Assembly: GCF_023155275.1 (NCBI RefSeq)
Contig: NZ_JALMUV010000040.1
Location: 1 to 64,000, forward strand
Direction: 5' to 3'
Source of the DNA: Streptomyces rhizoryzae
GTDB lineage: Bacteria > Actinomycetota > Actinomycetes > Streptomycetales > Streptomycetaceae
Length of the DNA: 64,000 nucleotides
Part shown: in pieces, positions 16,921 to 25,495 of the stretch
Layout of the letters: each line of letters opens with the position of its first letter
Numbering within the stretch: the first letter of the stretch is position 1
Made by a program: the position numbers and the translations under genes
Notes under the pieces: generated by a model
Databases searched by the model: none
What the model was told of the DNA's origin: nothing
Seen by the model: only the letters and a program-made list of their open reading frames with translations

Positions 16921-17217
16921 TCACTCCTCCCCCAGGATCTGCGGCACCTTGAAACGCTGCTGCTCCTGGGCCGGGGCGCCGGAGAGCGCCTGCTCGGGGG
17001 TGAGCGACGGACGGACCTCGTCCGGCCGCATCACATTGGTCAGGGGCAGCGGGTGGGAGGTCGGCGGGACGTCTTGGCCGGCGACCTCGGAGACGCGGGC
17101 GACCGCGCCGATGATGTCGTCGAGCTGTCCGGCGAAGTGGTCGAGCTCTTCGTCCTTCAGCTCCAGACGTGCCAGCCGGGCGAGGTGGGCGACCTCCTCG
17201 CGCGTGATGCCAGGCAT
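16921..17217 (-). CDS. gatC: Aspartyl/glutamyl-tRNA amidotransferase subunit C
   Basis: The product is 98 residues, the usual GatC size. It begins MPGITREEVAHLARLARLEL, the characteristic N-terminal helix, followed by the extended belt (DVPPTSHPLPLTNVMRPDEV) that wraps GatA, and ends FKVPQILGEE. It stabilises the GatA-GatB complex. It is the first gene of the gat operon, so the promoter should lie in the GC-rich gap upstream. The ATG lies at the first residue of the conserved domain. Confidence 0.96.
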   Translation of the reverse strand: MPGITREEVAHLARLARLELKDEELDHFAGQLDDIIGAVARVSEVAGQDVPPTSHPLPLTNVMRPDEVRPSLTPEQALSGAPAQEQQRFKVPQILGEE

Positions 17218-17837
17218 GCAGCGATCCTCTGGTGTTTTCGGCGGAGTGTTCTGGGCGGAGTGTTCCGGAAGGAGATTTCTGGGCGATTTCTCCGGTGGAG
17301 TATTCCGGCCCAATCCTATGGCGTCCCCCTTCGCCCCCGCGAAACGCTTTCCCCGAACGGCCACGGGGCGGCGCGAAACGGCTCCGCCGGGGGCCGGGCG
17401 CGGGGCCCGGCCGGGCGGTCCGGCCGGGCGGTCCGGCCGGGCGGTCCGGCCGGGCGGCGCGGGGGTGGCGGTGGCGAGCCGCCGAGGGCAGGACCGGGGT
17501 CAGACGCCGTCCGGGGCCTCGGGGCGGGGTGCGGCCGGCGGCTCGCCCCCGGCGACCGGGCCGGGGCCGGGCCCGGTCGGGGGGTCGCCCTCGGGCGGTC
17601 CCGCGGCCGGGCGGGCGCGCGGCGCGGCGGGCGCTGCACCGGACCGTTCCGGAAGGGTGGCCTCCGGGGCCGGGCCGGGCTCTGCCGGATCGTTTGCTCG
17701 CGGTCCGGACGGCCGGGGTTCCGCCGGTGCCGGGCCGGACGGTTCCGGTGCGGACGAATCCGTCGGTGCGGTCTCTGCGGTCTCTGCGGTCTGCGCGGTG
17801 GTGTCGGAGCGGGGAGTTGGGACGGCCGGTGGCCGGG
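17218..17837. other. Long low-complexity intergenic region between gatC and the GGDEF-EAL gene
   Basis: No supportable gene is seen in these 620 bases. The part nearest gatC (17218-17330) is AT-richer, with two GGCGGAGTGTTC-like direct repeats, and is the likely gat promoter region. Then comes a 13-base tandem array, and near 17765-17790 a short 9-base direct repeat (GGTCTCTGC). The open frames here translate to Pro/Ala/Gly-rich noise on both strands. Confidence 0.5.
17407..17457. repeat. 13-base tandem repeat, about four copies
   Basis: The unit CCGGCCGGGCGGT occurs three times in full (17407-17419, 17420-17432, 17433-17445) and a fourth time lacking its last base. It lies in a noncoding gap, so unit number could vary between strains. 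Adjacent GGCC-rich units can pair and could form a stable RNA structure. Confidence 0.85.
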
Positions 17838-19946
17838 TCAGTTGAGGACCTGTCCCGAAGGGCGCTCAGCTGCCTTCTCCGCCGTGAAGGCGGTCGTCTC
17901 CGACGCACGGCGCCAGCCGTGCTCACCGCGGGCCCGCAGCCAGGCCGTGGTCTCGTCCGGTGGCATCGCGGCGGCCACCAGCCAGCCCTGGACGGCGTCG
18001 CAGCCCAGGTCCCGCAGGCGCTCCCAGGTCTCGTCGTCCTCGACGCCCTCGGCGACGACCAGGAGGCCCAGCGAATGGGCGAGGTCGAGGGTGCAGCGGA
18101 CGATCTCGGCGTCCTCGGTGTCCACGGCCAGCCGGGCCACGAAGGAGCGGTCGATCTTCAGCTCGCTGACCGGGAGGCGCCGTAGGTGGACCAGGGAGCT
18201 GTAGCCGGTGCCGAAGTCGTCCAGGGACATCTTCACGCCGTGCGCGGTGAGCCCGGCGAGGGTGTCGGCGGCCCGCTGCGGGTCCTCCAGGAGGACGTGC
18301 TCGGTTATCTCCAGCTGGAGCGCGCCGGGTGGGACGCGATGTCGGGCGAGCCGGGCGGCGACCGCGCCGGCGAAACCCGGGGAGTGCACATCGCGCGGGG
18401 AGACGTTCACCGCGACCGGGACCTCCAGGCCCATCGCGCGCCAGCGCGCCACCTGGGCGAGCGCGGTCTCCAGGACGTACTCGGTCAGCCGCGGCATCAG
18501 CCCGGAGGACTCGGCGATGGCGATGAACTCGTCGGGGGGCACCCGGCCGCGGTCCGGGTGGACCCAGCGGACCAGCGCCTCCAGGCCGGCGACATGGCCG
18601 TCGAAGCCGACCTTGGGCTGGTAGTGCAGTTCGACGTCGCCGGCGTCCAGGGCCCGCCGCAGATCGCCCAGCAGACCGAGCCGGTCGGGGGTGTTGCCGT
18701 CCCGTTTGGCCTCGTACAGCTCGACGCCGCTGCGGTCCCGCTTCGCCTGGTACATCGCCACGTCGGCCCGGCGCAGCAGCCCTTCGGCGTCCAGGGCGTG
18801 GTCGGGGAAGACCGCGACCCCCGCGCTGGCTTCGAGCACGAGGGTCAGACCGTCGAGGTCCAGGGGCGAACCGAGGGCCGCGACCAGATTGCGGGCCACC
18901 CGCTGGGAGCTGGTGAGCGAGTCCGTGGCCGGCAGCAGCACGGCGAACTCGTCGCCCCCGAGCCGGGCCGCCTCGGCGCCGCGCGGCAGTGCGTGCCGCA
19001 GCCGGTCGGCGATCTGGAGCAGCAGGCGGTCGCCGGCGAGGTGCCCGAGGGTGTCGTTGACGGACCGGAAGCGGTCCATGTCGATGAGGACCAGCGCGGC
19101 CCGGGTGCCGGCCCGCTCGGCCTCCTCCAGGGCCGTCCAGGTGCGCTCCAGCAGCCACAGGCGGTTGGGCAGGCCGGTGAGCGGGTCGCGCAGCTGCTCC
19201 TCGGCGCGCGCCCGGGCTATCCAGAGCGTGGAGTCCAGGGCGATCAGCGGGACCGCGAACAGCGGCAGCAGCAGCGGGGCGTTGACCGCGCAGACCGCGA
19301 TCAGCGGGGAGATGCCGAGCAGCGCGATACCGACCAGCGCCTGCCGCACCACCGCCGGGCGGGCGATGGCGGGCAGGCCGCCGGCGAGCGGCAGCTTGCC
19401 GAGCCACAGCAGGCCGCGGCTGACGAGGAGGTAGCCGCCGGCCATGACCAGGACCTCGGGCACCACGGTGAGGTCCCAGGCGTCCGGCGCCCAGGGCCGG
19501 CGGACGCCGGGGTGCACCCCGCAGGCGGCCAGTCCGAGCGCGGCGGCGCCGATGCCCAGGACGTCAACTGCCCCGTGGACCAGCGCCTGTCGCCAGCGCT
19601 GCCGCCGGGCGGCGCCCACCAGGGCCACCACGGAGAGGCTGACCAGGACGGCCGGCACCCAGCCGTACAGGAGGAGTACGGCGAGCGCGAGGGCCGCGCC
19701 GGAGCCCGTGCCGCCCCACCAGCGGTCCCGGCCCAGGGCGACCAGATGGCCGACGAGGACGCCGGTGAGGACCGCCAGCGACCAGCCGACGGGCCCGGCG
19801 GGGAAGAGTGGTTCGGCGCCGCCGAGGGCGTGCAGCACACCCGCGGCGAGGGTGACCCCCGCCGTCATGACGATGGCCGCGGGCAACGCGGGCACCACAA
19901 GCCGGCGGAGCCGCGACGCCGGAGCGGCACTGTCGGTCGGTTTCAT
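17838..19946 (-). CDS. rmdB: Membrane-bound GGDEF-EAL cyclic di-GMP protein, RmdB-like
   Basis: The product is 702 residues. About eight hydrophobic segments fill residues 17-245. A GGDEF domain begins at DPLTGLPNR (254-262) with an intact GGDEF at 330-334, and an EAL domain has E456-A-L and a DDFGTGYSSL loop. The catalytic signatures of both cyclase and phosphodiesterase are present, but the RxxD inhibitory site expected just before GGDEF is absent. From memory, the S. coelicolor gene in this position (near gatCAB and ligA) is rmdB, a c-di-GMP phosphodiesterase affecting development. The symbol rests on domain layout and neighbourhood. The ATG has AGAGGGAT upstream. Confidence 0.85.
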   Translation of the reverse strand: MKPTDSAAPASRLRRLVVPALPAAIVMTAGVTLAAGVLHALGGAEPLFPAGPVGWSLAVLTGVLVGHLVALGRDRWWGGTGSGAALALAVLLLYGWVPAVLVSLSVVALVGAARRQRWRQALVHGAVDVLGIGAAALGLAACGVHPGVRRPWAPDAWDLTVVPEVLVMAGGYLLVSRGLLWLGKLPLAGGLPAIARPAVVRQALVGIALLGISPLIAVCAVNAPLLLPLFAVPLIALDSTLWIARARAEEQLRDPLTGLPNRLWLLERTWTALEEAERAGTRAALVLIDMDRFRSVNDTLGHLAGDRLLLQIADRLRHALPRGAEAARLGGDEFAVLLPATDSLTSSQRVARNLVAALGSPLDLDGLTLVLEASAGVAVFPDHALDAEGLLRRADVAMYQAKRDRSGVELYEAKRDGNTPDRLGLLGDLRRALDAGDVELHYQPKVGFDGHVAGLEALVRWVHPDRGRVPPDEFIAIAESSGLMPRLTEYVLETALAQVARWRAMGLEVPVAVNVSPRDVHSPGFAGAVAARLARHRVPPGALQLEITEHVLLEDPQRAADTLAGLTAHGVKMSLDDFGTGYSSLVHLRRLPVSELKIDRSFVARLAVDTEDAEIVRCTLDLAHSLGLLVVAEGVEDDETWERLRDLGCDAVQGWLVAAAMPPDETTAWLRARGEHGWRRASETTAFTAEKAAERPSGQVLN

Positions 19947-20102
19947 TCCGATCCCTCTCACAGCCGGCTGTGCCCGCGCCACGGCAGGCGCACACGTCAA
20001 CAGTAGGCCGCGGAAGGCCGCCACGGGCAGCGATCCGCAGCGGTTGCCCGAATGCGACCCGGCCTCCCGGATCAATCTGGTATGCGCCGATGGGGTGACA
20101 CC

Positions 20103-22319
20103 TCACTCCTCCTCAGGCGGAGTGACCGCTACCGCCCGTGCCGCCTCCGGACCCTGCTCCAGCAGCACAGCGAAGCCGTCATCGTCCAGCACGGGGACCT
20201 TCAACTGCATCGCCTTGTCGTACTTCGAACCGGGGTTGTCGCCCACCACTACGAATCCGGTCTTCTTGGAAACGGATCCGGTCACCTTCGCTCCGAGAGC
20301 CTGCAACGCTTCTTTCGCGCCATCTCTGGTGTGTGAGTGGAGTGTGCCCGTTACCACGACGGTGACGCCTTCCAGGGGGCGCGGGCCCTCGTCACCCGTC
20401 TGCGGGTCCTCCATCCGGACGCCCGCGGCCCGCCAGCGCTCGATGATCTCCTGGTGCCAGTCCTCGGCGAACCACTGCTTGAGCGAGGCGGCGATGGTGG
20501 CGCCGACGCCGTCCACGGCCGCCAGCTCCTCCTCGCCGGCCTCCCGGATCCGGTCGATGGAGCGGAACTCCCGGGCCAGCGCCTGCGCCGCCACCGGGCC
20601 CACGTGGCGGATCGACAGGCCGGTCAGGATCCGGGCCAGCGGGCGCTCCTTGGCGGCCTGGATGTTCTCCAGCATGGCGAGGGTGTTCTTCTTCGGCTCG
20701 CCCTTCTGGTTGGCGAAGAAGGTGACGACCTTGTCCTCGCCGGTCTTCGGGTCGCGCTTGGGCAGGCCGGTGTCCGGGTCGAGGACGTAGGACTTGATGG
20801 GCAGCAGCTGCTCGACGGAGAGGTCGAAGAGGCCGCCCTCGTCCTTCAGCGGCGGTTCGGCGGGCTCCAGCGGCCGGCTGAGCGCGGTGGCGGCGACGTA
20901 GCCGAAGTTCTCGATGTCCAGGCACTTGCGGCCGGCCAGGTAGAAGAGCCGCTCGCGGATCTGGGCGGGGCAGGACCGGGCGTTGGGGCACCGCAGGTCG
21001 ATGTCGCCCTCCTTGGCGGGCTGTAGCGCCGCACCGCACTCGGGGCACTCGGCCGGCATCACGAACTCCCGCTCGCCGCCGTCGCGCAGGTCCACGACCG
21101 GGCCGAGGATCTCCGGGATGACGTCACCCGCCTTGCGGAGCACGACGGTGTCCCCGATGAGCACGCCCTTGGCCTTGACCACGTCCTGGTTGTGCAGGGT
21201 GGCGAACTCGACCTCGGAGCCGGCGACGGTGACCGGCTCGACGACCGCGTACGGGGTGACGCGGCCGGTGCGGCCGACGCCGACGCGGATGTCGAGGAGC
21301 TTGGTGTTGACCTCCTCCGGGGGGTACTTCCAGGCGATCGCCCAGCGGGGCGCCCGGGAGGTGGCGCCCAGCCGGCCCTGGAGGCGGATCTCGTCCAGCT
21401 TGACGACGACGCCGTCGATCTCGTGCGCGACGGCCGTGCGGCGGGTCTCGGGGTCGCCGTAGTGGGCGATGAACTCCCGTACGGCGGCGAGGGAGCCCAC
21501 GACGCGGTTGTGCGTCGCGGTGGGCAGGCCCCACTCCTCCAGGAGCCCGTACGCCTCCGAGAGGCGGTCGATCTCCAGGCCGTCGCGGGCGCCGAGGCCG
21601 TGCACGACCATGTGCAGCGGGCGACTCGCGGTGATCTTGGGGTCCTTCTGGCGCAGCGAACCGGCCGCGGCGTTGCGGGGGTTGGCGAACGGGGGCTTGC
21701 CGTCGGCCACCAGGCGCTCGTTGAGCTCCAGGAACTTCTCCATGGGGAAGTACACCTCCCCGCGGACCTCGACGAGGTCGGGCACCCGGTCGCCGGTGAG
21801 GCGGTGCGGGATCTCGGCGATGGTGCGGACGTTGGGGGTGATGTCCTCGCCGGTGCGGCCGTCGCCGCGGGTGGCGGCGCGGGTGAGCCGGCCGTGCTCG
21901 TAGGTGAGGTTGACCGCGAGGCCGTCCACCTTCAGCTCGCACAGGAAGTGGTAGCCGGCGGCCTTCGGGTCGCCGCCCAGCTCCGTGGCGAGCCGCTCGG
22001 CCCAGGCCGACAGCTCCTCGTCGTCGAAGGCGTTGTCCAGCGAGAGCATCCGCTCGCGGTGGGCGACCTCGGTGAACTCCGTGGCGTACGCCCCGGCGAC
22101 CTTCTGGGTCGGGGAGTCGGGGGTGCGCAGGCCGGGGTGCTCGTCCTCCAGCGCCTCCAGCGAGCGCAGCAGCCGGTCGAACTCCGCGTCGCTGATGACC
22201 GGGGCGTCCTTCACGTAATACCGGAAGCGGTGCTCCTCGATCTGCTCAGCGAGCTGCGCGTGCTTCTCCCGTGCCGCGGCGGGCACCTCGGATGCCGTCG
22301 CGTGCTGTTCGCCAGCCAC
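20103..22319 (-). CDS. ligA: NAD-dependent DNA ligase
   Basis: The product is 738 residues. Order: N-terminal Ia domain (HRFRYYVKDAPVISDAEFD), adenylation domain with the nucleotidyl-accepting Lys130 in CELKVDG, OB-fold, a four-Cys zinc finger (CPECG and CPNARSCP), helix-hairpin-helix repeats, and a C-terminal BRCT domain (VVVTGTLHSHTRDGAKEAL). It seals nicks using NAD and is essential for replication and repair. The GTG start has GGGAGGA 8 bases upstream. It is 31 bases downstream of the methionine synthase-like gene, so the two are probably co-transcribed. Confidence 0.97.
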   Translation of the reverse strand: MAGEQHATASEVPAAAREKHAQLAEQIEEHRFRYYVKDAPVISDAEFDRLLRSLEALEDEHPGLRTPDSPTQKVAGAYATEFTEVAHRERMLSLDNAFDDEELSAWAERLATELGGDPKAAGYHFLCELKVDGLAVNLTYEHGRLTRAATRGDGRTGEDITPNVRTIAEIPHRLTGDRVPDLVEVRGEVYFPMEKFLELNERLVADGKPPFANPRNAAAGSLRQKDPKITASRPLHMVVHGLGARDGLEIDRLSEAYGLLEEWGLPTATHNRVVGSLAAVREFIAHYGDPETRRTAVAHEIDGVVVKLDEIRLQGRLGATSRAPRWAIAWKYPPEEVNTKLLDIRVGVGRTGRVTPYAVVEPVTVAGSEVEFATLHNQDVVKAKGVLIGDTVVLRKAGDVIPEILGPVVDLRDGGEREFVMPAECPECGAALQPAKEGDIDLRCPNARSCPAQIRERLFYLAGRKCLDIENFGYVAATALSRPLEPAEPPLKDEGGLFDLSVEQLLPIKSYVLDPDTGLPKRDPKTGEDKVVTFFANQKGEPKKNTLAMLENIQAAKERPLARILTGLSIRHVGPVAAQALAREFRSIDRIREAGEEELAAVDGVGATIAASLKQWFAEDWHQEIIERWRAAGVRMEDPQTGDEGPRPLEGVTVVVTGTLHSHTRDGAKEALQALGAKVTGSVSKKTGFVVVGDNPGSKYDKAMQLKVPVLDDDGFAVLLEQGPEAARAVAVTPPEEE

Positions 22320-22350
22320 CGTATTCGTCCTCCCGTGTCCGTGAGTGCGG

Positions 22351-23364
22351 TCACTCAGGGTTGTCTGCGAGCGACCTCGCCGCCCGGACGCAGTGGGCGA
22401 GCACCGCGCGGGCGTAGGCGGGCGAGGCGCCCGCCAGCCCGCACGCGGGGGTGACCACCACGGACTCGGCGAGAGTCCCCGGGGCCAGCCCCAGCCTGCG
22501 CCACAGCGACCTGATACCCATGACGCTACCGGCAGGGTCTGACAACGGGCCGTCCACGCCCGGCACCACGCCCGCGAACAGCGCGGTCCCGCCCTCGACC
22601 GCCTCGCCGAGCGCCTCGTCCTCACGCTCGGTGAGCAGTCCTGCGTCGAACGAGACACCGGCGGCGCCGGCCCGCCGCAGCAGTCCGAACGGCACCGCGG
22701 GCGCGCAGGAGTGGACCACGACGGGGGCGCCGTCCGCCGCGGCGACCAGGTCGCGCAGCGCGCCCTCGACGACGGCGCGGTCCACCGCCCGGTGGGTGCG
22801 GTAGCCGCTGGCGGTCGGCACCCGGCCCTGGAGGACCGAGGTCAGCGCCGGCTCGTCGAACTGGAGCACCACCTCGGCGCCCGGCACCCGCCGCCGCACG
22901 TCGGCGAGATGGGCGCGCAGCCCCTCGGCGAGGGAGGCCGCCAGGTCGCGGCAGGCTCCGGCGTCGCCGAGCGCGGCCTCGCCGTTGCGGAGTTCCAGGG
23001 TGGCCGCGAGGGTCCAGGGGCCGACCGCGGAGACCTTCAGCGGCCCCGCGTAGCCCTGGGTGAACTCCTCCAGGGCGTCGAGGTCCTCGCCGAGCCAGGA
23101 GCGGGCCCGCCGGGTGTCGCGGCCGGGCCGGTCGCTGATCCGCCAGCCGCTGGGCTCCACATGGGCGTAGAGGTCGACGAGCATGCCCAGGGTGCGCCCG
23201 GTCATGTCGGCGCCGGGCCCCCGGGCCGGCAGCTCCGGCAGATGGGGGAAGTCCTCCAGCGATCCCGTCACGGTCTTCGCCGCTTCGCGCGCGTCCCCGC
23301 CCGGCATCGACCCGATGCCGGTCGCCGCGCCCGCGGCCCACTTGTGCCTGCTGTTCTCACTCAC
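22351..23364 (-). CDS. Cobalamin-independent methionine synthase-like protein (MetE C-terminal type)
   Basis: The product is 337 residues and covers only the catalytic C-terminal half of MetE-type enzymes. It starts with ATGIGSMPG, carries VLQFDEPAL in the barrel, and has likely zinc ligands in VVVHSCA and VVTPACGLAG. Stand-alone proteins of this type occur widely in actinobacteria; some archaeal versions use corrinoid proteins as methyl donors. The true donor here is unknown, so full methionine synthase activity is not assured. It lies directly upstream of ligA on the same strand. Confidence 0.85.
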   Translation of the reverse strand: MSENSRHKWAAGAATGIGSMPGGDAREAAKTVTGSLEDFPHLPELPARGPGADMTGRTLGMLVDLYAHVEPSGWRISDRPGRDTRRARSWLGEDLDALEEFTQGYAGPLKVSAVGPWTLAATLELRNGEAALGDAGACRDLAASLAEGLRAHLADVRRRVPGAEVVLQFDEPALTSVLQGRVPTASGYRTHRAVDRAVVEGALRDLVAAADGAPVVVHSCAPAVPFGLLRRAGAAGVSFDAGLLTEREDEALGEAVEGGTALFAGVVPGVDGPLSDPAGSVMGIRSLWRRLGLAPGTLAESVVVTPACGLAGASPAYARAVLAHCVRAARSLADNPE

Positions 23365-23443
23365 CCGGGAAGGGTATGCGGCGGCGGGCCGCGCGGGCCG
23401 TCCCGGCCCCGCCCGTCCGCCGCCCGGCGGCCCCGGTCCGCCG

Positions 23444-24844
23444 TCAGCGGCCGGTCCGGGTGCCCCGCCAGGCCACCGCCGCCGCGGCCGCCAGGGCCAC
23501 CGCGGTGAGCCCGAACGCGTACCCGGTGCCCTGGCCGGTGCTGCCGGCGGCGGTGAGCACCGCGCCCGTCCCGGCGATGCCGACGAGCGAGCCGACCTGG
23601 CGGTTGGCGTTGAGGGTGGCGCTGCCGAGGTCGGCGTGCTCGCGGCCGGCGGCCTCCATCAGGACGCCGGTCAGGGCCGGGGAGCTGATGCCGCTGCCGA
23701 GGTGGGCGACGGCCAGCACCGCCGCGAGGACGCCGTAGGGCAGGTGGGGCGTCAGCAGCGCGAAGAGCAGGAGGTAGCCGGCGGCGGAGAGCGCCAGGGA
23801 GGCGGTGAGCGCGGCCCGGTTGCCGGTGCGCGGGGCGATCTTCGTGTACAGGACGTTGCCGAACGGGATGACCAGGACGGCCGGGAGCATCTCCAGGCCC
23901 GCGGTCACCGGACCCGCCCCGCGCCCGCTCTGGAGGTAGAGCCCGAGGACGAACAGCACCCCGTAGAAGGCGAGGTTGAACAGGAAGCCGACGGCGTTGG
24001 CGGCGGCGAAGCGGCGGTCGGCGAAGAGCGCGGCCGGCAGGACGGGGGTGCGCGCGGTGCGTTCGCGGACGAGGAACGCGGCGGCGGCGAGCACCGCCAG
24101 CGCGGCCGCGGCCAGTACGCCGGGCGCGGACCAGCCGGCGGCCGGCCCCTCGATGAGGGCGTAGGCCAGCGCGCCGAGGGCCAGCACGCCCAGGACGTGG
24201 CCGGTGCCGCCGAGCGGGCCGCCGCGGCCCGGTACGGCCGCGACCACCCGGCGGGTGAGCAGCAGTCCGGCGAGGCCGACGGGGAGGTTGACCAGGAAGA
24301 TGCTGCGCCAGCCGAGGGTGCCGACGAGCAGGCCGCCGAGGGTGGGGGCGAAGGCGACGGAGGTGGAGACGATCGCGGACCAGACGCCGAGCACCTTGGC
24401 CCGGCGGGCCGGCTCGGGGAAGGCGTGCATCAGCAGCGACAGCGAGCTGGGCATGAAGAGGGCGGCGCCCGCGCCCTGGGCGAGGCGGGCCGCCACCAGG
24501 GCGGCGCTGTTCGGCGCGGCGGCGCCCAGCAGGGACGCGGCGGTGAAGACGGCCAGGCCGGCGAGGTAGACCCGGCGGGCGCCGGACCGCTTGGCGAGCG
24601 AACCGGCGAGCAGCAGCAGGGCGGCGAAGGCCAGCACGTAGCCGTCCACGACCCAGGTCAGCCCGGACATGGTCAGGCCGAGCCGGGCCCGCAGGTCGTG
24701 CGCGGCGACGTTCATGATGCCGGTGTCCAGGCTCGCCATCACGAACCCGAGGGCCAGCACGAGGAGTTGGGCGCCGCCGCGGGGAGCGGCCGGGCGGGGC
24801 TGCGGGGTTGCCGTGGCGCGCCGCGGCGCCGTCTCAGTGATCAT
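23444..24844 (-). CDS. MFS multidrug-type exporter (DHA2-like)
   Basis: The product is 466 residues with about 14 predicted membrane segments, as in the DHA2/EmrB-QacA group. Motifs include ASLDTGIMNVA in helix 1, a TWVVDGYVLAFAALLLLAG region, and LAQGAGAALFMPSSLSLL. It probably exports small hydrophobic compounds. The ATG is only 7 bases downstream of a TATAAC element and has no ribosome site, which suggests a leaderless message. A MarR regulator lies upstream in the same direction, and palindromic sites overlap the promoter, so the exporter is probably derepressed by a ligand of MarR. Confidence 0.9.
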   Translation of the reverse strand: MITETAPRRATATPQPRPAAPRGGAQLLVLALGFVMASLDTGIMNVAAHDLRARLGLTMSGLTWVVDGYVLAFAALLLLAGSLAKRSGARRVYLAGLAVFTAASLLGAAAPNSAALVAARLAQGAGAALFMPSSLSLLMHAFPEPARRAKVLGVWSAIVSTSVAFAPTLGGLLVGTLGWRSIFLVNLPVGLAGLLLTRRVVAAVPGRGGPLGGTGHVLGVLALGALAYALIEGPAAGWSAPGVLAAAALAVLAAAAFLVRERTARTPVLPAALFADRRFAAANAVGFLFNLAFYGVLFVLGLYLQSGRGAGPVTAGLEMLPAVLVIPFGNVLYTKIAPRTGNRAALTASLALSAAGYLLLFALLTPHLPYGVLAAVLAVAHLGSGISSPALTGVLMEAAGREHADLGSATLNANRQVGSLVGIAGTGAVLTAAGSTGQGTGYAFGLTAVALAAAAAVAWRGTRTGR

Positions 24845-24850
24845 GCATTT

Positions 24851-24897
24851 AGTTATAACTGTATCTATCGGCGCGAGTAATGGTTACAGCTATAACT
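24851..24897. promoter_or_regulatory. Paired MarR-type operators over the exporter promoter
   Basis: AGTTATAACT (24851-24860) is a perfect 10-base palindrome. AGCTATAACT (24888-24897) is the same with one change. With flanks, the 13-base arms 24851-24863 and 24885-24897 form an inverted repeat with one mismatch. On the minus strand TATAAC (24857 to 24852) is placed to serve as the -10 of the exporter, 7 bases before its ATG. The MarR product encoded next door is the obvious candidate ligand-responsive repressor. The AT content is far above the surroundings. Confidence 0.75.
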
Positions 24898-24913
24898 TTA
24901 CTGAAGTCATACG

Positions 24914-24946
24914 GAAGCCCCCGGGGCGGTGGGCCCCGGGGGCTTC
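24914..24946. terminator. Strong hairpin terminator after the marR gene
   Basis: GAAGCCCCCGGGG (24914-24926) and CCCCGGGGGCTTC (24934-24946) form a perfect 13-base stem with a 7-base loop. It lies 21 bases past the MarR stop and just upstream of the exporter promoter, so it should insulate the two transcripts. Confidence 0.8.
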
Positions 24947-24967
24947 GTGGCGGGACGGCGGGCGGGG

Positions 24968-25426
24968 TCAGTCCCCGGCCCGGCCCAGCGCCGTGAGCAG
25001 TGCGTCGCGGAGCGCGGCGCGCTCGTCGTGCGCGAGGTGGTCCAGCGGCGAGCGCGTCCCCATCCGCCGCAGCAGGTCCAGCCGCAGCTCGCGGCCGGCG
25101 TCGGTGAGCACCAGCTGCTTGGCCCGCCCGTCGGCCGGGTGCGGCCGGCGGACCACCATCCCCTGCTTCTCCAGCTTGGAGATGACGTAGGTGACGTTCG
25201 GCGGCTCGCAGCACAGCACCGCGGCCAGCTCCCGCGCGGTCTTCGGCTCGCCCAGCTCCTCCAGCGCCTTGGCCTGGGTCGGCGTCAGGTCCAGCTCCGC
25301 GATCCGGCTGCGCTGGTGGGCGTCCAGGCGGCGGCTCAGCTCGGTGACGAGCCCCCGGATCTCCCGGAACCCGCACCCGGCCGCCGCGCTCGTCTTCGCT
25401 TCGGTGCTCGCCCTCGACGTGGTCAC
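24968..25426 (-). CDS. MarR-family transcriptional regulator
   Basis: The product is about 152 residues with a winged helix-turn-helix: LTPTQAKALEELGEPKTARELAAVL, then PNVTYVISKLEKQGMVVRR, the wing with DGRAKQLVLTDAG, and a C-terminal dimer helix. It probably represses the adjacent MFS exporter and may control itself. The start is uncertain. I use the GTG giving VTTSRASTEAK; the AGGGG before it sits too close for a normal ribosome site, so a start upstream or a leaderless message is possible. Confidence 0.88.
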   Translation of the reverse strand: MTTSRASTEAKTSAAAGCGFREIRGLVTELSRRLDAHQRSRIAELDLTPTQAKALEELGEPKTARELAAVLCCEPPNVTYVISKLEKQGMVVRRPHPADGRAKQLVLTDAGRELRLDLLRRMGTRSPLDHLAHDERAALRDALLTALGRAGD

Positions 25427-25495
25427 CCCTGAAGCGTACGTCGCCCCCGCGCGGTGCACGGGGGCGAGGGGCGGACCGGCCGGAGCGGCCCCCGG

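Noticed and set aside
17407..17457. Possible CRISPR-like array
   Set aside because: The 13-base units are directly abutting with no spacers and no cas genes are present, so it is a simple tandem repeat.
15332..17845. 837-codon plus-strand frame antisense to gatA and gatC
   Set aside because: It overlaps two core genes in antisense and shows no domain; long open frames on both strands are expected at this GC content.
22320..23443. Cobalamin riboswitch near the methionine synthase-like gene
   Set aside because: I looked for a B12-box-like sequence in the 79-base gap upstream and saw none; the gap is too short for the full element.
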